Shown: one piece after another, positions 6,414 to 9,919 of the stretch | How the letters are laid out: the number at the start of each line of letters is the position of its first letter | Position numbering within the stretch: position 1 is the stretch's first letter | Source of the DNA: Bacteroidales bacterium | GTDB taxonomy: Bacteria > Bacteroidota > Bacteroidia > Bacteroidales > F082 | Reading direction: 5' to 3' | DNA: 9,919 bases | Assembly: GCA_029983675.1 (NCBI GenBank) | Contig: JASBYY010000064.1 | Location: forward strand, 1 to 9,919 | Program-made: the position numbers and the translations under genes | The notes under the pieces: generated by a model | Told to the model about the DNA's origin: nothing | Databases searched by the model: none | The model's input: only the letters and a program-made list of their open reading frames with translations

Positions 6414-7406
6414 TCAGCGTTGGTCATATTGCTGATTGATTTTCTTGCGGCTGTGCGAACTCCAAAGCCCATACACTTCGCTGACATTGCCGGCGGTGAT
6501 AAAAGCGTTGATGTGGTTCGTGTTGATAAAGTTCATCAGGCGCGAAAACTCTTCTTTGGTGAGCAGGCTTTCCAATTCAATGGATCTCTCTTTGGTGTAT
6601 CCGCCGATGACATCATATAAGGTGCAGCCGCGTTGCAGGTCGCTGATGATGAACTCGCGCACTTTCTCGTAATCTTTTGAAACGATGCACACGCGTTTGC
6701 GCATGTTGAGTCCAGCCGTGAAATAGTCGATGACCAAGCCGTTGATCCAAGTGCCGATAAGTCCGATGACAACCATGTTGAAATCGTTGATGGCAAAAGC
6801 CGTGCAGCAGATGATGGCACCGGCAATGGTTACCGACATGCCGATGTCGAAGTGCAAGTACTTGTTGACAATCTTGGCCAAAATGTCAAGACCGCCCGTC
6901 GAGGCGTTAATCTTAAACAGAACGGCTTGCGAGGCGCTAAGCAGGAAAACAAAACAGCAAAGGTCGAACCACGTGTTGCCCATGAGCGATGTGGGTAGCG
7001 GGCTTCCGGCCAATACGGCATCGGATTGGGAATAAAAAATGTCGATGAGCTTTTCGTAGGGCAAATATTTTTCGAACAAGCCGATAATGGGACCCAGAAT
7101 CATTGCCGTATAAACGGTTTTGATGCCAAATTCCTTGCCGATGAGAAAATAGGCCAGCACAAGCAAGATCGCATTGATCACGGTAATGATAATGGATACA
7201 GGAAGCGCGACCCCGAATAGCGTTTGCGACACTTCGGCCAGTACGATGGAAAGACCAGAGATGGTGCCGATGATTAGTTTGCTCGGAACTAAGAAGTAAT
7301 ACACGGCCATGGCTGCAACAACCATGCCCAAGGTCATGATCACCAGCTCGACCCAAAACTTCCTTGTGTTCAATACATGTGTGATTGAATGGAAAATATT
7401 CGTCAT
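6414..7406 (-). CDS. YitT family membrane protein with DUF2179 domain
   Basis: A 330-residue inner-membrane protein. Hydrophobic segments lie near residues 20-40, 66-90, 95-112, 147-166, 187-206 and 210-230. The two halves of the membrane domain carry the paired family motifs GTISGLS (47-53) and STGGLD (169-174). The soluble C-terminal part, from about 235 to 315, is the DUF2179 (DUF161-associated) domain, with KRVCIVSKDYEKVREFI, VIGGYT (266-271) and AFITAGNVSEVYG. This is the normal length and architecture. The family's transport substrate is not established. The ATG at 7406 begins a short cytoplasmic segment before the first helix. No TAnnTTTG element was found upstream. The gene appears to be a single-gene unit with a hairpin downstream. 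Confidence 0.93.
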   Translation of the reverse strand: MTNIFHSITHVLNTRKFWVELVIMTLGMVVAAMAVYYFLVPSKLIIGTISGLSIVLAEVSQTLFGVALPVSIIITVINAILLVLAYFLIGKEFGIKTVYTAMILGPIIGLFEKYLPYEKLIDIFYSQSDAVLAGSPLPTSLMGNTWFDLCCFVFLLSASQAVLFKINASTGGLDILAKIVNKYLHFDIGMSVTIAGAIICCTAFAINDFNMVVIGLIGTWINGLVIDYFTAGLNMRKRVCIVSKDYEKVREFIISDLQRGCTLYDVIGGYTKERSIELESLLTKEEFSRLMNFINTNHINAFITAGNVSEVYGLWSSHSRKKINQQYDQR

Positions 7407-7804
7407 AACTTATTTACAATTAAATGATTACGAAATAAATAGCTGAATAAAATTGAGACTGCAAAGAAACAAACTATTTTCCGATTTTCCAAGAGCGGAA
7501 TTTGAAGAAAAAGTTTTAAAAGAAATAGCTGTTCGAATTAAGAAGCTGTTTTGAGGATTTACAACGATGATATCATCTATTCTTTCAAAGGCATATTTGC
7601 CCTCGTATGACCTGCTTAGATTCTGTAAAACGATCCAAAATCTACACGGGAGCTGTTTGGGGTCTATTCAGCACCCCTTGTCAGTATCCTAACCTAACTG
7701 TTTATAAACACTTCTAAAGATAGAGGCTGCCTGTTTCAACAGGCAGCCTCGTGATAGTTGTTATTCTGTAAAATACTGATTTGCAGTAATAATATGGAAC
7801 GACA
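7407..7804. other. Intergenic region between yitT-like gene and OPT remnant
   Basis: No gene is visible. It contains the strong hairpin at 7723-7750, a perfect 12-bp palindrome GATGATATCATC at 7566-7577 and a weaker hairpin GGGGT...ACCCC near 7659-7677. The palindrome could be an operator, but nothing else supports this. Confidence 0.5.
7723..7750 (-). terminator. Strong hairpin downstream of the OPT remnant
   Basis: A perfect 13-bp inverted repeat, GAGGCTGCCTGTT (7723-7735) and AACAGGCAGCCTC (7738-7750). With the innermost pairs open it leaves a small loop. It lies 54 bases past the OPT stop codon on the minus strand and is followed there by TATCTTTAG, a weak T-rich tail. It most likely served as the transporter gene's terminator. 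Confidence 0.7.
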
Positions 7805-8516
7805 TCATTTTTCGACTTTCGCTCGTTTGCTGTCCCAAATCATATAGACAATCAATGCGACGTACATCAACAAGGCGATGAAGCCTGCAAGGGGTGTCTC
7901 GGAAAAGGCGTTCCCGTCTGCCGTTTTCGCAATGAGATCTACGTTGCTGAACTTCAGGATGGCGCTGACAACGCCCATCAAGGCACCGCCGGTGATGAAA
8001 CCCGATGCGATAAGCGTGCCGCGGTTGTTGCGCGCTGCATTCAGCTTCTTATCAGTACCGCGTGTGCTTACAAACTATGATATTGCACCACCGATGAGTA
8101 GCGGAATGTTAAGGTCGATGGGAATGAACATGCCTAAGGCGAATGGCAGGGCTGGCACCTTGATGAATGTAAGTATCAATGCGAGGGCGGCACCGATGCC
8201 ATACAATAGCCAAGGAGCATTACCTCCCGACATCATCGGCTCAATAACGGCAGACATGGCGTTGGCTTGAGGAGCCACGAGGGCGTTGTCGCCGACAAAT
8301 CCGTAGGCTTTGTTCAGCACCATGATGACGCCTGCCACAGTGGCTGCCGCCACAGCAACGCCGACAAACTTCCATATTTCCTGCTTTTTGGGTGTTGTAC
8401 CTATCCAGTAACCCACTTTCAAGTCAGTGATAAAAGCCCTCTGCAACAGCCAATGCCGTGCAAACAACTCCCCCGATGATCAGAGCGGCAGTCATGCTTG
8501 CTTCCGGTGGTCCGGC
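7805..8516 (-). pseudogene. Decayed C-terminal part of an OPT-family oligopeptide transporter
   Basis: OPT-family proteins are inner-membrane peptide or metal-chelate symporters of about 600-700 residues. Only about 235 codons remain. The upstream part, about 8516-8436, reads EASMTAALIIGGVVCTALAV. The frame then shifts at TTTT (8435-8432), where removing one T would give GFITDLKVGYWIGTTPKK. The sequence continues through VIMVLNKAYGFVG, LVAPQANAMSAVIEPMMSG, APWLLYGIGAALALILTF and FALGMFIPIDLNIPLLIGG. It then meets TAG at 8077-8075, where TGG (Trp) is expected, and resumes in the same frame with FVSTRGTDKKLNAARNNRGT through to TGA at 7807-7805. Three lesions (loss of the N-terminal two thirds, a frameshift and a nonsense codon) make it non-functional. 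No promoter or start remains. Confidence 0.9.
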
Positions 8517-8520
8517 AGAG

Positions 8521-8607
8521 GTTCATGTCGGTACTGGCTCTGGTGGCTCATCGCCTGACCTTCCGTGGGGTGAACAGAAAAATAGGAAAGTAGGCAGAAA
8601 ACGGTAA
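8521..8607 (+). pseudogene. Possible C-terminal remnant of a mobilisation (relaxase) gene
   Basis: The plus strand encodes VHVGTGSGGSSPDLPWGEQK and then a basic tail to TAA at 8605-8607. A glycine/serine run, then DLPW, then a lysine/arginine-rich end resembles, from memory, the C-termini of Bacteroidota mobilisation relaxases. It starts where recognisable OPT sequence stops (about 8516-8520), as expected if an inserted element truncated the transporter. The segment is short and of low complexity, so the identification is tentative. Upstream in this frame the sequence is only the antisense of OPT. A weak hairpin GTCCA...TGGAC with TTTT at 8633-8656 follows. Confidence 0.3.
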
Positions 8608-8679
8608 GACTTGTTTCTAACTACGCAAAAATGTCCAAATATTATTGTGGACTTTTAATGCCCCGTCTGATTAAAAATG

Positions 8680-8687
8680 TACCTTTG
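8680..8687 (+). promoter_or_regulatory. Putative -7 element of the yhcG-like gene
   Basis: TACCTTTG, identical to the element before the DUF1905 gene, ends 21 bases before the ATG at 8709. A TTTA at 8654-8657 lies 22 bases upstream and could be a degenerate -33 box. Confidence 0.5.
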
Positions 8688-8708
8688 TAATCAAATAGAA
8701 AAAAGAAT

Positions 8709-9855
8709 ATGAGTGCTCAAGTAAATGATATATTATCGGATAGCTTTCGTGGTTATGCAAAATTACTCCGTCAGATCAAGCAGAGAGTGCTGCTTGCACA
8801 ACAGCATGCGATTTATGCAGCAAATGAAGAGATGCTGCGGATGTACTGGGACATTGGCGGGATGCTGCAACAAAGTCAGGAGGCCGATGGTTGGGGCAAG
8901 AAGATCTTGCAACGGTTGGCGGTGGATTTGAGGAACGACTATTCTGAAATAAAAGGCTTCTCCGTACGTAATATGCAATGCATGATGCAGTTCTTCAATG
9001 AATACAATCAGGAGCTGACGATGGTAAAAGGTGCCGTTCCATCAATTGCGCAACCACTGGTTGCGCAATTCAACGAACCATCAAGGCCAATTACGCAACC
9101 AGTGGCTGCACAATTGGATACATACAATTTTACTCTTCCGGTAAAGCATCTGGACTGGACACATAATCTGATACTTTTGCAGCAGGTTAAGGATATACGA
9201 GCTCGAATATTGGTATATGGTGCAATGTATTACATCCCATTGGAATAAACGCTATCTACAAGAAGCCATCAAACTTGATCATTACGGCAAGCATGGAGCA
9301 TTGGCAAACAATTTCACCGAGACTCTGCCAGCACCGGAAGCGAGCGAGGTAAAGTCAATACTCAAAGACCCATACATATTTGACATGCTGACTTTCACAG
9401 ACCGGTACAATGAGCGTGATGTGGAGATAGGTCTGGTCAGTCATGTGGAGAAATTTCTCATTGAAATGGGTGCAGGGTTCGCCTTTATGGGACGGCAATA
9501 TCATATTGAAGCGTCAGGAGATGACTATTACATTGACATTTTAATGTACAACACTTTCCTGCACCGTTATCTGGTGATTGAATTGAAGGACACTGAATTT
9601 ATGCCGGAATATATCGGCAAGCTCAACTTCTACTGTTCCGCTGTGGATGACATATTATGCCGTGAGGGTGATAATCGCACTATCGGTCTTTTGCTCTGCA
9701 AGACCAAAGACCGTATCAAGGCCGAATATGCCTTGCGCGATATCCAGAAACCGATGGGAATTTCTGACTACGAATTAGGACAGGCTTTGCCGAAAGATTT
9801 CCGTGGCAGTCTGCCTACAATTGAGGAAATTGAAAAGGAATTGGAGATGAAGTAA
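8709..9855 (+). pseudogene. YhcG/DUF1016 PDDEXK nuclease gene, frameshifted
   Basis: The N-terminal frame (8709-9248) begins with a DUF1016 N-terminal helical domain: YAKLLRQIKQRVLLAQQ, MYWDIGGMLQQ, GWGKKILQRLAVDLRNDY, GFSVRNMQCMMQFF. A variable linker follows, then LDWTHNLILLQQVKDIRAR at codon 166. An extra A at 9206/9207 shifts the frame. Removing it joins to YWYMVQCITSHWNKRYLQEA and the C-terminal nuclease domain, which stays open from 9208 to 9855. That domain has GAGFAFMGRQYHI, DDYYIDILMYN (catalytic D) and LVIELK (catalytic E and K). The repaired product would be about 381 residues, normal for the family. Members occur near restriction-modification and other defence genes, and an exact role is not settled. 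As written, the product would be a 179-residue fragment lacking the nuclease. A sequencing error is possible, since the rest of the gene shows no decay. The linker carries the palindromic repeats listed separately. Confidence 0.88.
9044..9115. repeat. Two palindromic repeats inside the yhcG linker
   Basis: AATTGCGCAACCA (9044-9056) and TGGTTGCGCAATT (9058-9070) form a perfect 13-bp inverted repeat around a single C. A second, diverged copy with the same layout, AATTACGCAACCA (9089-9101) and TGGCTGCACAATT (9103-9115), begins exactly 45 bases later, so the copies stay in frame. They encode IAQPLVAQF and ITQPVAAQL. Both lie in the variable linker between the DUF1016 N-terminal domain and the nuclease part. 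Confidence 0.8.
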
Positions 9856-9919
9856 ATGCTAATAAGTAGTTGTTCAAATTTAGTTTACAGATTAATACTA
9901 TTCCGCTGTCTGTTTCGTT

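Noticed and set aside
1..9919. CRISPR array, tRNA or rRNA genes, intact insertion sequence
   Set aside because: I saw no regularly spaced direct repeats, no tRNA-like cloverleaf or conserved rRNA segment, and no transposase frame.

Overview
The window reads as a Bacteroidota chromosome, most likely Bacteroidales and perhaps Prevotellaceae. The evidence is a secreted protein with a type IX secretion (T9SS) sorting tail, a Bacteroidota-type lipoprotein, a class II aldolase of the 335-residue Bacteroidales form, and TAnnTTTG (-7 type) promoter elements ahead of six reading frames. The genus is inference.

Layout: 10-602 (-) is an A+T-rich, frameshifted gene for a zinc-ribbon protein of unknown function. 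912-1919 (-) is fructose-bisphosphate aldolase with its own terminator. 2149-2962 (+) is a two-gene unit, DUF1905 plus a ClbS/DfsB-like DUF1706 protein. 3042-3917 (-) is a hypothetical lipoprotein, divergent from 4299-5864 (+), which encodes a secreted protein of seven delta-60 repeats and a T9SS tail and ends in a near-ideal terminator. 5865-6413 has no gene but holds a MITE-like inverted-repeat element of about 188 bp. 6414-7406 (-) is a YitT/DUF2179 membrane protein. 7805-8516 (-) is a decayed C-terminal third of an OPT-family peptide transporter. 8521-8607 (+) may be the tail of a mobilisation gene. 8709-9855 (+) is a YhcG/DUF1016 PDDEXK nuclease broken by a one-base insertion.

The middle is ordinary chromosomal housekeeping, envelope and secreted-protein genes. 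Both ends look like accessory DNA: three broken genes, a possible mobile-element junction, and a nuclease family often found near restriction systems. The genes do not form one pathway. The only functional pairing suggested by spacing is DUF1905 with the ClbS-like protein. I found no tRNA, rRNA, CRISPR array, intact insertion sequence or clear novel multi-gene system. The most unusual structures are the palindromic repeats inside the yhcG coding region, the MITE-like element, and the OPT/mobilisation junction.
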